Below, piece after piece: positions 32,922-47,600 of a stretch of DNA of 64,000 nt. A model generated the notes under the pieces. It saw nothing but the letters and a program-made list of their open reading frames with translations, was not told the origin of the DNA and searched no databases. The stretch comes from Mytilus galloprovincialis (Eukaryota > Mollusca > Bivalvia > Mytilida > Mytilidae), in the NCBI RefSeq assembly GCF_965363235.1, contig NC_134846.1:70964724-71028723 (forward strand). Reading direction: 5' to 3'. Every line of letters starts with the position of its first letter. The first letter of the stretch is position 1. The position numbers and the translations under genes are program-made.

Positions 32922-35688
32922 TAAAAATAAAGGGCAGCTTGGTAAACTCCTCAACAGATATGCGTTTCACACAACCATATACTTATTGTGGTGTCTAATA
33001 AAAAATGAATTTAAATATAACAATAAAGTAATAGCACTTTTTAATTGCCTTTAGATACTCTTAAGAAAATAAATGTAAGACTAAGCACATATCTATTTTA
33101 TATATTATTTTAACAGTATCTTAATTAATCAAGCTGAGAACTGAACAAATATTTTCAAACAACTTTACAAAATAATTTGATTTATGTACTAAGTTAATGA
33201 CAAATCAAATCAATACTTATATACATATTAATATTAATATAAATATACACGGCTATCAATTGTTCATGGAAGTACATGATAAAAACATTGAATACATGAA
33301 CAGCATTCTTTTTAGACCCATTGCACATTTTGTAATTAAATGTGTTTAGATGAAAATTTGCACACTGTCTCTTCAACTTTCATACAACATTAATACATGT
33401 TTATGATTTTGAATATATAGTTCTTGACCAAAAAAAATGACATAAATACATGTATCAAATACATTGTACACAGTTCAAATTCAGTAGCTCAAAAATATAT
33501 TTTCTTCTATTGTTCTTAAAAAAAAGATCAATTTACAATCAGTTGTGTTGGACCATGGTATTGTATATCCATAAAACAATAATTGTTACTGGCAACAATG
33601 TCTTATATCATTCAATATCAATTAATTGTAAAAAAATTTGCCAAAATAGTGTTATAAGGAATGCACTCTATATTGATGGGTCCAAAAATTCCCTCAAAAA
33701 TTACCGAAATCATCTTTGTTTTTTTCTAGAAAACACAGAGGAAGGACTTTTCCTGACATTAAAACTGCATTTATTTTGACATCATGGTAAATCTTTTGGT
33801 TCCTTAATTTTCCACACCTTAACTTTAAAAAAGTCAAATTGAAATCTTTTTTTTATCTTTTTTTTTTTATTATTGTTAATTATCAAATGAATGCAAAATT
33901 AAGCTACTGAATTTGAAATACATATAATTGAGTATTTTCCAGGTCTCCTTAAAAATTTAACTTCTTTTCTCACAAATGTCTCTATTGAAATACTGTACTT
34001 TAATCATATCATAACTTTTTTAAATTTTTTTTTAAAGTACACTTTGAGGTACATAATAGATAAATGAATTTACAGCACAGTCAAACCAGTAAAAACAAAT
34101 CAAATGGGCAGTTAACTTTTTGTATTAGTATAATGTATATTGATCTGTGTACACAATCAAGTGTGGATAAAGTTCCCAATAAATAGATATGTCTGACCAA
34201 ATACTATGGCATCAACTTTGTAGTTGTTCTCGGAAAAAAATAGAGTTAAGGGTTTCTTTACAAACCTAGTTTGTCAACTCCAATCATAACAAATTACTGA
34301 CTAAAATGACAAAAACGTTGTTTATAACCATTAACAATGCATATCACTATTAACTCCTATGATAAAAAAAAAAAACATAAAAAAAGACCACAACTGCTTT
34401 CATCCTTGTCAACTTGTTAATTCATATAAGAAAATCAAAAAAGTTGGTGCTCTTTTCACAAAAAAACTTAAGACTAAAATTGATCACAAGTTATACTGAA
34501 ATGATCACCACTTACAAAGTATTTTTACTTGTAAAGATTATTTGTGAAATGAGAGCCGCTGATCTTAGAACTGAATCTAATAAGTTTTATCTTTTTTCAA
34601 TAACATAACTGTAACAAATATCCAAAAAGCACCCCACGAGAATAACCAACAGCACAGTCACAGTACAATCAAACTATGGTTTTGATAACACAGGTTTCAC
34701 TGTATGTGGAAACCTGCTTTATAATAAATACTGCAGTTCCATGCAGGAAGACATGTCACAAGTCAAGTTGCTACGCATTTTATACTTTAATAAAAACAAA
34801 TCTATAGTTCATGAATTAATAATCAAACTTAAAACATTGAATCACTGATATCTATAAGAAAAAAAACTTTGGACAACACTTGAAACAATCAACTCTTTTA
34901 TGGCCTTACATTGTTAACAACCAATTCAAATATGGAATGTTGATCCATCCAATGTTCTATATATAACGAAACACACACATATACAACTCATAACAACAAA
35001 TGATCAATTTCTACATGTGTATCTGCAAATGAAATAAAAACCAAGACAATATATTGTTTCAACCTCCAAGAAGTTTGATATAATTCAGGTTTGTAATACC
35101 ATCAATTATTCAGACAAGGTACCACATATAAAGTTATTTTTAAGAAGCAGCTTTGTCATCTGTTTTACAGTAACAAAAATAGTTAAAGATCAATACAGTC
35201 AAACCTATTTTAAGCAATCACTCATAAGGATACAAAAAGGAACTCTCAAGAGAGGTAACTTCATCAGAACTCTGTACGTAGATATTTACGGTAAATACAT
35301 TTACAATTTAAAAAACTGTTTTTGTAGCCCTTTAATCCCTCAGTCAACCTCTTTATCTGTACAGACAAAAATTACCATGCCATTTTTTATTACATTCAGT
35401 ATTCAATTTCTTGGGCTGTTGAAAATGAAATTCATGCATTTGAATGCATTTGACAGGTGGCCCATAAAATTCTTTTTTTCAATTTAGAGAAAATATTTGT
35501 CTACGTCTCAAATTTGCAATAAGTCAACAAAGACATGTGAATTTAAATGAAAATTTTAGCAGGTTTGACTGTATTAATTTTACCAAATTTTTTTATTTTC
35601 ACAATGTTGACAATGATGGTACACTGACATCAGTTGAAAAACAGTATACATATAATGTAACCAAGCATCATTTAAATGTCCAGAAAAA
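32922..35688 (-). other. Downstream region of WDR45B, probable 3' UTR in part
   Basis: This follows the WDR45B stop codon on the minus strand. It is AT-rich with several homopolymer runs. An open stretch of 109 codons at 33450-33779 is rich in K, L, S and I and has no recognisable motif. Confidence 0.35.
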
Positions 35689-38600
35689 TCATGATCGGTC
35701 ATCTGTCATCTCTAAGAACTGGGCATATACATCTCTAGTACACTCCCCCTTCTGGTTGAACACAAATTTGTAATAGCTTCCATCAGCACACACAACTGGA
35801 AAATAAAACATAAACATAAGATTTCTACCCTGTATAGATTACAAATCTATTTTTACCAATGGTTGCATAACTATTCAAAGTTCTAATGATCTGTGGATTT
35901 CCATGATATTTCCATTGCCACACCAATGACAATGTTTTCTCATATCACAATACTTGCACAAATAATTCTAATACAATTTATATCTTTGGTTGCTCAAAAT
36001 CCCCAAAGCAATGACAGTAACATTGACAGTAACAATCCTACTTTTTCTAATATTGGAAAATTGGTACAAACAAATGAAATCAATGTATTTAGTACAAAAT
36101 GTATACTAAACTTTTTATACAGAAGGCAGGAAAGTAGTGCTCAAATGAAAAAGTTCTCAGTTAATATTACATTTATTTTTTTATGCCCAAAAGTCCAAAA
36201 GGTCTAACCTGCATTTAATAAAAGTCCAACAAACAAAAATTTAAATTAGCAATAACATAACTACACAAATGATTGTTAGCTTTTCATCCATCAAATGCAA
36301 CTGAGCTGGAGTAATAGCCTTCAACATTTACACTTTTATATATATGACAGTTGATATAAACTTACCTATCACAGAATTAGAATCTGCACCAAAGGCACAA
36401 AGACATCTAGCACCACCAGGAACTTGGAACTTGGAAAAACTCCATGTTGAGCTAAAATACTTTGGTAGGAAACTAGCAGACCCAATACTGTAATAGAAAT
36501 ATAGAGTAAAGCTAAGCACAGATAAATGAGATATACTCCCCTTGCTTGATTTATTAAATGTGTTTTAACTATTTTTAAATTATTGGAGATTCAAGTGGTT
36601 TTTTTCTTTTGTATGTATGTAAAACATTGCCTTCTTCACTGTATTGGATGTTATTGCATGGCCACAGTTTGGCAGTCACCCACATCCTGTACATCACCAA
36701 ATTATTCCTTTTCCTCTAGAAATCTGGTTAAAAATGCAATGGGCTCTAAAATTTGATGTCCATGTGAATGAAACTGGTCAGATGCAGAATATACATGTAA
36801 TAAATTCACATCATAAGATTTCAATTCACTAAAAACAGTCCGTTTTTTTTTAAATAAATATATTTGCACATTGAATTCAACTTACCCTAATTGTTTATTT
36901 CGTTTAGGATCTTCTGTAGAAAATATATGGACTGTTCCATGATCGCTAGCTACACAAAGCAAACTAGAATCTTGATTGAAATTTATACTGAAATATATAA
37001 ATGAATGTTACTCAGACTAAAGAGGCAGACATTATTATGAGCCAGACAAACCATTGAATTAAAATCAAAGCGGGTAAAAATGTTTGAAGAATTGTTTGCA
37101 TAATTTCAATCATATTCTATTCTTAAAATGAGGTGGACAAGAAACACCTTTAATATGTAGCCTAACTCTTCTTCGGTAAAGCACTTCACTGTAAAATTTT
37201 AAAACATGTACATAAGATGACAAGAACAATACACAGAGCAGAAAACATAATTATTCCCTATTATGGGATGTTAAAATAAAAATAATATTCCTTGAATTAC
37301 CACAAGATGACTAGAACAATGTTCACCATTGAAACTAGCATGTCAATTTCAGTTGAATGGACTTTTGTGAAAATTATTTTCTGTGCTGCAATATTGTTAC
37401 TGGATTATAATTATGGTATATCGGACACTTAGTGATGTTGGAAAACATTTATTTATACATTTAAATGTTTTCCTGAAGGTAATATCAACACACACAGTGA
37501 TGGCCACCACATAAGTTTTGAAAATATTGTCAGATAAAAGGAGGAGATAGTTTTAAGGACAGATGAGTAAAAAAAATAGTAATGCTATATCCCTTCTCTA
37601 GTGCAAATGTAGATACATGTAATATGATAATTAGCTTACCAATAAATGTTAGCACTATTTGCACCTCTTCTTAGTTCATGCAACTGTAACCCTGACATAG
37701 GATCAAACACTCGGATTAATGTTCCCTACAAAATGCAAATAAATTTCATAGCCTTGACATTGATTTAAACACTTTTCATGTCATAATGTTCAAGAACAAA
37801 ATAAAAATATACACATTATCTATGAGTATGAGCCTATCTAATATTTTTGTTTGGCATGCCATGGACTGAATCCTGTGGTTATATTTCACCATGATAAATT
37901 CCACTGCTTTCACACAAAAAACATTGAAGTGTAAACCATAGAGTTTTGGAGAGATCTGATAAAATCTCTCACTAAATTGCAAACAGACAGCGATTTGACA
38001 AACTTGATTATTTTTACGCTTTAATATACAATAATTAACATGATTGTGTCTAATAGCCTATTGCAAACTTAGATAGATTCGAAACAGCTACCTAGATCAT
38101 TCGGCAATCAATTTTCAAGGATTTCATCGTTCTCTTCAGCATATGACAGCTATAGTATAGTACTGTATAAAACAAATATTTTTTGGAGGTCTTCAAATGT
38201 TAATCTAAAAACCTCAGAAAATAAATCCTTTGATGGCAATTTGTACAAGAAGCAACCTCGTTTGTAATCTCTACTGATAGATACATGAATCTACAAGCTA
38301 CCTAGATCACATTTTCATTACAATAATTTATTAATGCATTTTACTGACAGATGTAGATCACCTTATTCTTATCAGAGAGAGATTAAAAATATATCTAGGT
38401 CATTTGTCTCAACAAGGCATCTTGTCTATGTTTTGAAAGGATAGACATCAACCACTATCACTAGGTCAGACTCATAAATGATGTTTTTTTTTGTCTTTGT
38501 TTATAAAAATAAGAAATTTAAAATGACCATCTCAATGATTTGTGAAAAATATTCAAGTTTATAAGAGAATACATGTACATTAAAATATATAAACAACTCA

Positions 38601-41600
38601 TCATCAAAAGCAAATATTTGATAACTTTATCTATTTCAAACACTAAGTTTGTTAAAGAAAGGTATAAATATATCAAGTTGATATGACAGATTGATTATCA
38701 TGGTCACTGTGATTTATATCAGTTTGTTTTCAGTCAGCTATCAATTCAAGGTCATTACATTCTAGATCATGAAAAGAATTCTTTTGATTGAAATACTCTG
38801 AATTATATATGTATGTCAGTGGCGGATGAAGAAATTTTCATAAGGGAGGCCCACTGACTGCCCTAAGAGGGGGGCTGCTCCATTCATGCTTCAGTGATTC
38901 CCTATCTAATCAACCAAATTTACCCCTCCCAGATCTGCTTATGCATATACTTATTTGGTTGTTAACTTTAACAAGAATTAAACTTACTTTTTCGGACGAT
39001 GTAGCCAACCTCGTGCCTTGTAGGTTAAGAGCTATACAACTTAGAGGTGCCTCATGAGCAGCTATATCTGTGGGTGATTTTTCTGTGTTAGCCAGGTCTA
39101 CCACCTGGACATGCCCTGGTTTACGCCCAGGAAATGCAAGTATTGAATTATTGCTGTTAGGACACATGACACATAGACCTGTTGGAAATACAAATGATTT
39201 ATAAAGCAATGTTTGCAACCAAAACAGAAGAAAATCTTCCATCAGTTTACCACTGCCAGATAGTAATCCCTATATATCACATATTTTGACTTTTATCACA
39301 GGTGCGACAAAAACTGTCCTTCAAATTTACTAATTATAAACAACTTTCCATTTGTGCATTTTGTTGTATGTGATATGTCACAATGCTAACATCATAACCT
39401 CAACGTAAGAAAAGATTGTATCTTACTTTTCCCCTCAAACCAAATAACAAATTACATTCAAATAAATGCACACCTCAATTGCATTGGTTTTTTGTTTTTT
39501 ATTAAATCCTCAAAAAAAATATGATTTACCAAAAGGGATTGGTAATTTTATTTTATTTTCTTTTAAACTCACATTTAAGAGGGCCCTCATGGGGTTTTTG
39601 ATTATGTGATTACTTGGCCGTTTTTTTAATGATTATTTGATTATTAAGCCAAATATTTCATGATTATTTGATTACCTAGGACTGTATTTTTAGTTTATGA
39701 TTATTTGATTACTAAAGATAAGCAAATATTTAATGATTATGTGATTATATCGGCAAAAAAATGGTGATTATGTGATTACTAGGACCCCCCCCCATGAGGG
39801 GCCCCATTTAAAGGAGTTTAGTCAAATATTTGCATTGTTAAGTGTATATGAATTATTTACATTACCTCTTGGGTTTGTGCATGTTTCAAACACATGAAGT
39901 TGTTGAGGGTTCTGTGTAAATGTATATACTTTTATCATTGTGTCTAATATAACTACAATTCTGAAATGTAAAAATAAGTCTGTAAAATAAAAATCAAGGT
40001 TTCAAATGTGTGTCACACAATTTTTCATTTTATCCTTAATAAAACATAGACAGTAGAAGTATTTAAAAAAAAGAGACATAATAAAAACATCATTACTGTT
40101 AATTTAGAAATGAATCCATGCATCTTAAATTGTGAATCATTGACCTTTGTCAAAAATGTGAAATATAAATAATGCAACTAAAAATATTTTATGAATGGAT
40201 ATGACTATTGAAATTATTAATGCGAGTAATTTTAAATGTGAAATAATATTGACGCATTTTTCTTATTTTCTGTCTTTTTCTTTTCTTGCCTTTCAAATTA
40301 TATGAAAATCTTTTCATATCAATATTCTCCTGTTGTGATGGTATACGTTTATCTGCCTGTCTTGGTGGCTGAACACCTTAACAGCTTGTTGCTCCACAAA
40401 AAAAACTTATCATGCAACATATACCATAGTTTATATACAAGAAATTTTTAAATCATGGAAGCAATAAACTTTAATTAGTTACCATTTTAACTTTCAACTT
40501 AATTGTACAGAAAATGAAAAGATGTTACACCATAGAGCTCTGTATCAATGAAATGAACGAGTCTGAGATCTCCTAATGAACAGCTATAGCAGCAGCAATA
40601 GCAATGATTAACCCTACCTATCTCTTCTCAGCCGCACACTTTTGACATCTGTAGAAAATTCTAATTCAATTACATGTTTTTTCTTTAAATCATCCCAGAC
40701 CATAACTGAAATAAAAATAACAATATTATTGTATGCACCATTTTATATTCAAAAGTGGACATTACATGGATGAAGAACCATTCTTTGTAAAAGCTTTAGT
40801 AAAACTTACACTACAGTAAAACAAACTAGAGGCTCTAAAGAGCCTGTGTCGCTCACCTTGGTCTATGTGAATACTAAACAAAGGACACAGATGGATTCAA
40901 GACAAAATGGTTTGGTGATGGTGATGTGTTTGTAGATCTTACTTTACTGAACATTCTTGCTGCTTACAATTATCTCTATCTATAATGAACTTGACCCAGT
41001 AGTTACAGTGGAAAATGTTAGTAAAATTTTACAAATTTTGTGAAAATTGTTTTAAAAAATGACTATATAAAGGGCAATAACTCCTTAGGGGTCAATTGAC
41101 CATTTTGTTCATGTTGACTTCTTTTTAGTTCTTACTTTGCTGTACATTATTGCTGTTTACAGTTTATCTCTATCTATAATAATATTCAAGATAATAACCA
41201 AAAACAGCAAAATTTCCTTAAAATTACCAATTCAGGGGCAGCAACCCAACAACAGGTTGTCTGATTCATTTGAAAATTTCAGGGCAGATAGATCTTCACC
41301 CAATAAATTTTTTAAACCATGTCATATTTGCTCTAAATGGTTTGGTTTTTGAGTTATAAGCCAAAAACTGCATTTTACCCCTATATTCTATTTTTAGGCG
41401 TGGTGGCTATCTTAGTTAGTTAGTTGGCCGGGTCACCGGACACATTTTTTAAACTAGATACCCCAATAATGATTGTGGCCAAGTCTGGATTAATTTGGCC
41501 CAGTAGTTTCAGAGGAGAAGATTTTTGTAAAAGATTACTAAAAATTTACGAAAAATGGTTAAAAATTGACTATAAAGGGCAAATTGGGCAATAACTCCTA

Positions 41601-44600
41601 AAGGGGTCAACTGACCATTTCGGTCATGTTGACTTATTTGTAAATCTTACTTTGCTGAACATTATTGCTGTTTACAGTTTATCTCTATCTATAATAATAT
41701 TCAAGATAATAACCAACCAGGTGCTCTGCAGGGCGCAGCTTTATACGACCGCAGAGGTCGATCCCTGAACAGTTGGGACAGGTATGGACAAAACATTTAA
41801 GCGTGATACAGCTCTGAATTTGGATTGTGATAAAATTTTTGACATTATATGGGTTTTTTACACCAAACAAATGTCAAGCCACTCCATCATCATCATCATC
41901 TCAATTCAAATTTTAAATGGACTTTGCAACCATAAACACTCATTTAAAGACATCAGAAAATTATAAAAATAGAAAATGACATGATAGTCATGTCTGGCAA
42001 ATTTCCAACATATATTATCAACTACTATTCTATACAAAGAAAGATAACTCCAATTGAAAATTAATTGCTATTGTACAATATTGTGCAATTAGATATTTCT
42101 TGCTATTGTGCAATACTGTGCAATTGAAAATTTCTTGCTATTGCACTATACTTGATATGGAATCCTGATTTGGACCAACTTGAAAACTGGACCCATAATC
42201 AAAAATCAAAGTACATGTTTAGATAAAGCATATCAAATAAGCCCAAGAATTTAATTTTTGTTAAAATCAAACTTAGTTTAATTTCGGACCCTTTGGACCT
42301 TAATGTAGACCAATTTGATAACTTGACCAAAAATTAAGAATCTACATACACAGTAAGATTTGGCATATCAAAGAACCCATTTATTCATTTTTGATGAAAT
42401 CACACAAAGTTCAATTTTGGACCCTTTGGGCCCCTTATTCCTAAACTGTTGGGACCAAAACTCCCAAAATCAAGTTTAATTTTGGACCCCCATTTGGACC
42501 AACTTGAAAACAAGGCCAATAATTAAAAATCTAAGTACATTTTTAAATTCAGCATATCAAAGAACCCCAAGGATTCAATTTTTGTTAAAATCAAACTAAG
42601 TTTAATTTTGGACCCTTTGGACCTTAAAATAGACCAATTTGAAAACGGGACCAAAACTCCCAAAATCAAACCCAACCTTTCTTTTATGGTCATAAACCTT
42701 GTGTTTAAATTTAGATAGTTTAAGAAAGTTATTAAAATTTTAAAAACTACAACCACAGAGTGATGTAATGTTTTCCCGCAGAAAAACTAAGTGCATTTAT
42801 AAGTAAAATACGGAAAAAATGGAATTTTACTTTCACAAAATTTACTTCTGGATACTATCTTATAATCATAAACAAGCTTCTGTCCAAGTTTGGTAGAAAT
42901 CCAGTATGGTTAAAGAAAGTTATTTAAATTTCAAAAACTTTAACCTCAGAGTGAATATTTGTGGACGCAGCCGACGACGACGGAATGTAGGATCGCTTAG
43001 TCTCGCTTTTTCGACTAAAGTCGACGGCTCGACAAAAAGCACTGAGTTGAAGGCTTCTGACTTGGGACAGGCTCAAAAAGAATGTGGAGGTTGGAAGGGG
43101 TTAAAAATGTTTACCTTGCTCAACTCTGTCTTTTTAAACTAGGGCAAAGACGTTGAACTAGTTTTTAAATGTAAAGGGGAACTTATGTTTTGCTTTTTTG
43201 TCCACTGTTCAAAAATGTTCACTGCCCTCTTAAGTGCATGTCCCCAAGTCTGAAGTATGTAGCTCAGTGGTTAGCTATTTGTTGCTTCTTATCATGTGTG
43301 TTTCTTTTCTTTTATTTAATTATATAATGAGGTCATCTGCCTTTTTGTGTTTAAACTGGTTCAAATTTTGTCATGATGGCACCTTTTATAACTTTCCTTA
43401 TGGTATGGGCTTTGCTCAATTGTTGAAGGCCATACAGTCACCTACAGTTGTTAACATCGTGATTTGGAATCTTGAGGATGTGTGTACTATTAGCCATAAG
43501 ACCATGTCTCCTCATGTGATCTAATTATATATTTAATAATAACGGTAGTGAAAAAAAATATTTGAAAAGCTAATATTTAGTGATCGATAATCTAAAAGTT
43601 GCTTGAAACTATGTTGTACTTTAGATGGCAATTGTAAGATGGTAGGCATGAAATATCATTGGTTAATTACTGTAAAAGACAGACAATTTATCTCATGAAT
43701 GATTAAAGGAATCAAAAATTTATCTGCCACTACCCTTTTTTTATTAGACTATTATCAATAAGAGCATCAAAATGCTTGCATATTCAAATTACATACCTTT
43801 TGTACATGGATACTTGGGATTTTTCCCTCCTCCTACTAGAGCTAAATAGTTACATCGGAAAAGCATTTCCACATGCCTTATTCCTCCATCAGAGAAATCT
43901 ACAAGAAAGAAAACATATACATATATAAAATGATTATTTTCTATCCCCCCTCCCAACAGTAACTGCAAGCATTTTTGGGGTCATTGTTTCTTACTATTGT
44001 GCTTGTTCCTTTCTTTTATTATAAATATTATTAAACATTTATTTCTTAATTCTATTCTAAATTAATATACCTGTATACAAAAATGTTCTATGACTAAAAC
44101 AATTATTAATAGCATTATGAAAAACCATTGATAAATTATACCATAGAAATGGCATTCCCCCTCCAACTATCCTGTCTACATGTATGATAAAGGTAAAACT
44201 GGTTTGATAAGAACATGACAAACATTTAAAACACAGGAATTTGTTATAAATTGTCAGTAATAATTGAATCCACAGTAAACCAGATGCTCCGCAGGGCGCA
44301 GCTTTATACGACCGCAGAGGTCGAACCCTGAACAGTTGGGGCAAGTATGGACACAACATTTAAGCTTGATACAGCTCTGGATTTGGATTGTGATTAAATA
44401 GTTGACACAACATACAGTAGGTTTCTGACACAGAATGAATGTGGTCTAAGAACTTAAACTTAAAAACTTAAAAATTTTAAATTGGACATTTACCAATATC
44501 CAAAATCTAAATACATGGTTAGATTCAGCATATCATAGAACCCCAATAATTCAATTTTTCATGAAATCAAATAATGTTCAATTTTAGACCCTTTAGACCT

Positions 44601-47600
44601 CAATGTGGACCAATTTGATAACCGGGCCCAAATATTAAAAATCTAAATACATGGTTAGATTCAGCATATTGAAGAACCCCATAAAATTATATTCAATTTT
44701 TGTTGAAATCAAACAAAGTTTAATTTTTTACCCTTTGGACCTTAATGTAGACCAATTTGAAAACGGGACAATACTGTGCAATTGAATATTTCTTGCTGTT
44801 GTGCAATATTGTGCAATTAGATATTTCTTGCTATTGCGCAATACTGTGCAATTGAAAATTTCTTGCTATTGCACAAAACTGTGCAATTGAAGATTTCTTG
44901 CTATTGCGGAATACTGTGCAATTGAAAATTTCTTGCTATTGCACAATACTTAATATAATAATTTTGGACCCGGATTTGAAAACTGGGCCCATAATCAAAA
45001 ATCTAAGTACATGTTTAGATTCAGCATATAAAAGAACCCCAAGAATTCAATTTTTGTTAAAATCAAGCTAATTTTAATTTTGGACCCTTTGGACCTTAAT
45101 GTAGACCAATTTGAAAACAGGACCAAAAATTAAGAATCTGAATACACGGTTACATTTGGCATATCAAAGAACCCCAATAATTCATTTTTTGATGAAATGA
45201 AACAAAGTTTAATTTTGAACCCTTTTGGCCCCTAATTTGTTGGGAATAAAAATCCCAAAAATTAATCCAAACCTTCCTTTTGTGGTCATAAACCTTGTGT
45301 TAAAATTTCATAGATTTCTATTAACTTATACTAAAGTTATTGTGCAAAAACAAAGAAAAATGCTTATTTGGGACCTGTTTTTGGCCCCTTATTCCTAAAC
45401 TGTTCGGACTTAAACTCCCAAAATCAATCCAAAGCTTCCTTTTATGGTCATAGACCTTATCTTAAAATTTCATAGATTTCTGTTTACTTGTACTAAAGTT
45501 ATTGTGCGAAAACCAAGAGAAATGCTTATTTGGGCCCTGTTTGGCCCCTAGTTCCTAAACTGTTGGGACCAAAACACCCAAAATCAATCCCAACCTTCCT
45601 TTTATGGTCATAAACCTTGTGTTTAAATTTCATAGATTTTTATTTACTTTTACTAAAGTTAGAGAGTCGAAAACCAAATGTCTTCAGACGACGACGACAT
45701 CGATGACGTCAAAGTGATACCAATATACGACCAAAAAATTATCATTTTTTGCGGCCGTATAAAAAGGATGTTGCAGACTAAAATTCAATAACCCCAATTC
45801 AACTGGATACATATTTACATCTAAGTGCAAAATGTACTCAGTATGATATTTTTATGTCTAATACATCTTGACCATAGACTGAACCTAAATTTAGACACTG
45901 ACTCTTTAATGTGTAAAATCAAAAGGTCTATCTTCCGAAACATTGTGCTGCAAAATCAACAAAAAGGACTATTATTGTAAGAGTACATATGTATACATGT
46001 TTTTGCAACAACCTGCACAATCTTAACTTTATCTTTTCAGTTTGAGATATCCTTTTTATTAAAAATCTGGCAAATTATATTTCCTTTACAGTTTAGTATT
46101 ATGCTATGAATTTTTTTTATCACATTATGTTTGTACACAAGTTAAGTTTTTTGTTCAGAAAATGGTTTATAATTCTTTACAGGATACATGACATACATGT
46201 ACATACCTTGTCTTTCTTTTTCTTTCAGCGGGTCAGCATTATATACTCTGAATCCATTTTCCATTCCACAAGCAAAACATCCTGTAAATAGACAAACCAA
46301 ACCATAATAAGTATTCCAAATGTTTCAACCATTTGTTTTCTTAAAGCAGTGGCGGATCCAGAACTTTTCATAAGGGGCCCGCTGACTGACCTAAGGGGCA
46401 GGGGGCCGCTCCAGTCATGCTTCAGTGATTCCCTAAATAATCAACCAAATTTTTCACACGAAAGGGGGGCCCCCTGGATCCGCCTATGTAAAGGGACATT
46501 AGCTACAATTTAGACAAGACTGCACACTTAAAATAAATGTCCCACCTGCTTTACCAACAATAATTGATTTTTATTTTAAAGATCTTCGTTCTTGTGTTCT
46601 GCCTTTGCACCATTGTTCCAGGTTAGGTGGAGGGTTTGGTACCAACAAACTACTTTAACCCTTTCCTCCATAATGACGCTTTTTGACGCCACCCCCTTTA
46701 CTCCATAATGACGCCTTTTGACGCCTGTGTAGTACCTAAGTTGAAACGCTTTGACTACAAAATGTCTGCATCAAACTTTTAAAAAATTGTTTCTAATATG
46801 AAAAAAAAATTCATGAGAATATCTGACTTGAATTTCATTGATGAAATTTTCGTTTTTGTAATGCATTAATACTTTAAACCTGATAATTTTTTTCTTATTG
46901 AAAAAAATCCTATGCAAATCAAGAATTTAAAAAAAAATCTCCTTGGAGTAAAGGGTTAAACCTGCAACATTCTGTATGTGCCTGAGTGTTTATTAAGTAA
47001 CAGAAACTGTCATGTTGGATTGATCAAAACATGCATACCAGTCTGGATTCCATAGTTAACTTGCTTTACATGAAAAGTCACCATCTTGGCGTAAGTTGGC
47101 GATGAGCTGCAGTCATGCCTGACTAATTAAAACAGTATACAGTTCACATGCAGTTTAATTTCACAGACGCCATCATGAGTTGGTTGACCATAATGGAATA
47201 ACAGTTTCACAGATGATATTGTGTATTTTTCTAATGGCCTTACTACAATCCCCTTCCCTTTTCACAAATGTGACCTACCAAATTAGACTATTTACCCAGT
47301 TAGTAATAACATGAGCAACACGACGGGTGCCACATGAGGAGCAGGATCTGCCTACTCTTCTGGAGCACCTGAGATCAGCCCCAGTTTTTGATGGGGTTAG
47401 TGTTGCTCAGTCTTTAGTTTTCTATGTTGTGTCTTGTGTACTATTATTTGTCTGTTTGTCTTTTTCTTTGATAGCCATTGTGTTGTCCGTTTATTTTCGA
47501 TCTATGAGTTTGACTGTCGCTCTGGTATCTTTCGCCTCTTTTTTAGTTTCCATGACTTTTGTAGGGTAAATTTGGGTACTCCCCATGATAAATGACTGTA

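Noticed and set aside
33450..33779. 109-codon open frame downstream of WDR45B
   Set aside because: It is rich in K, I, L and S with no domain, in AT-rich flanking sequence; probably chance.
43234..43524. 96-codon frame with a membrane-like profile
   Set aside because: It overlaps the GGTATGGGCTTTGCTCA dispersed repeat; the frame is not kept in the other copies.
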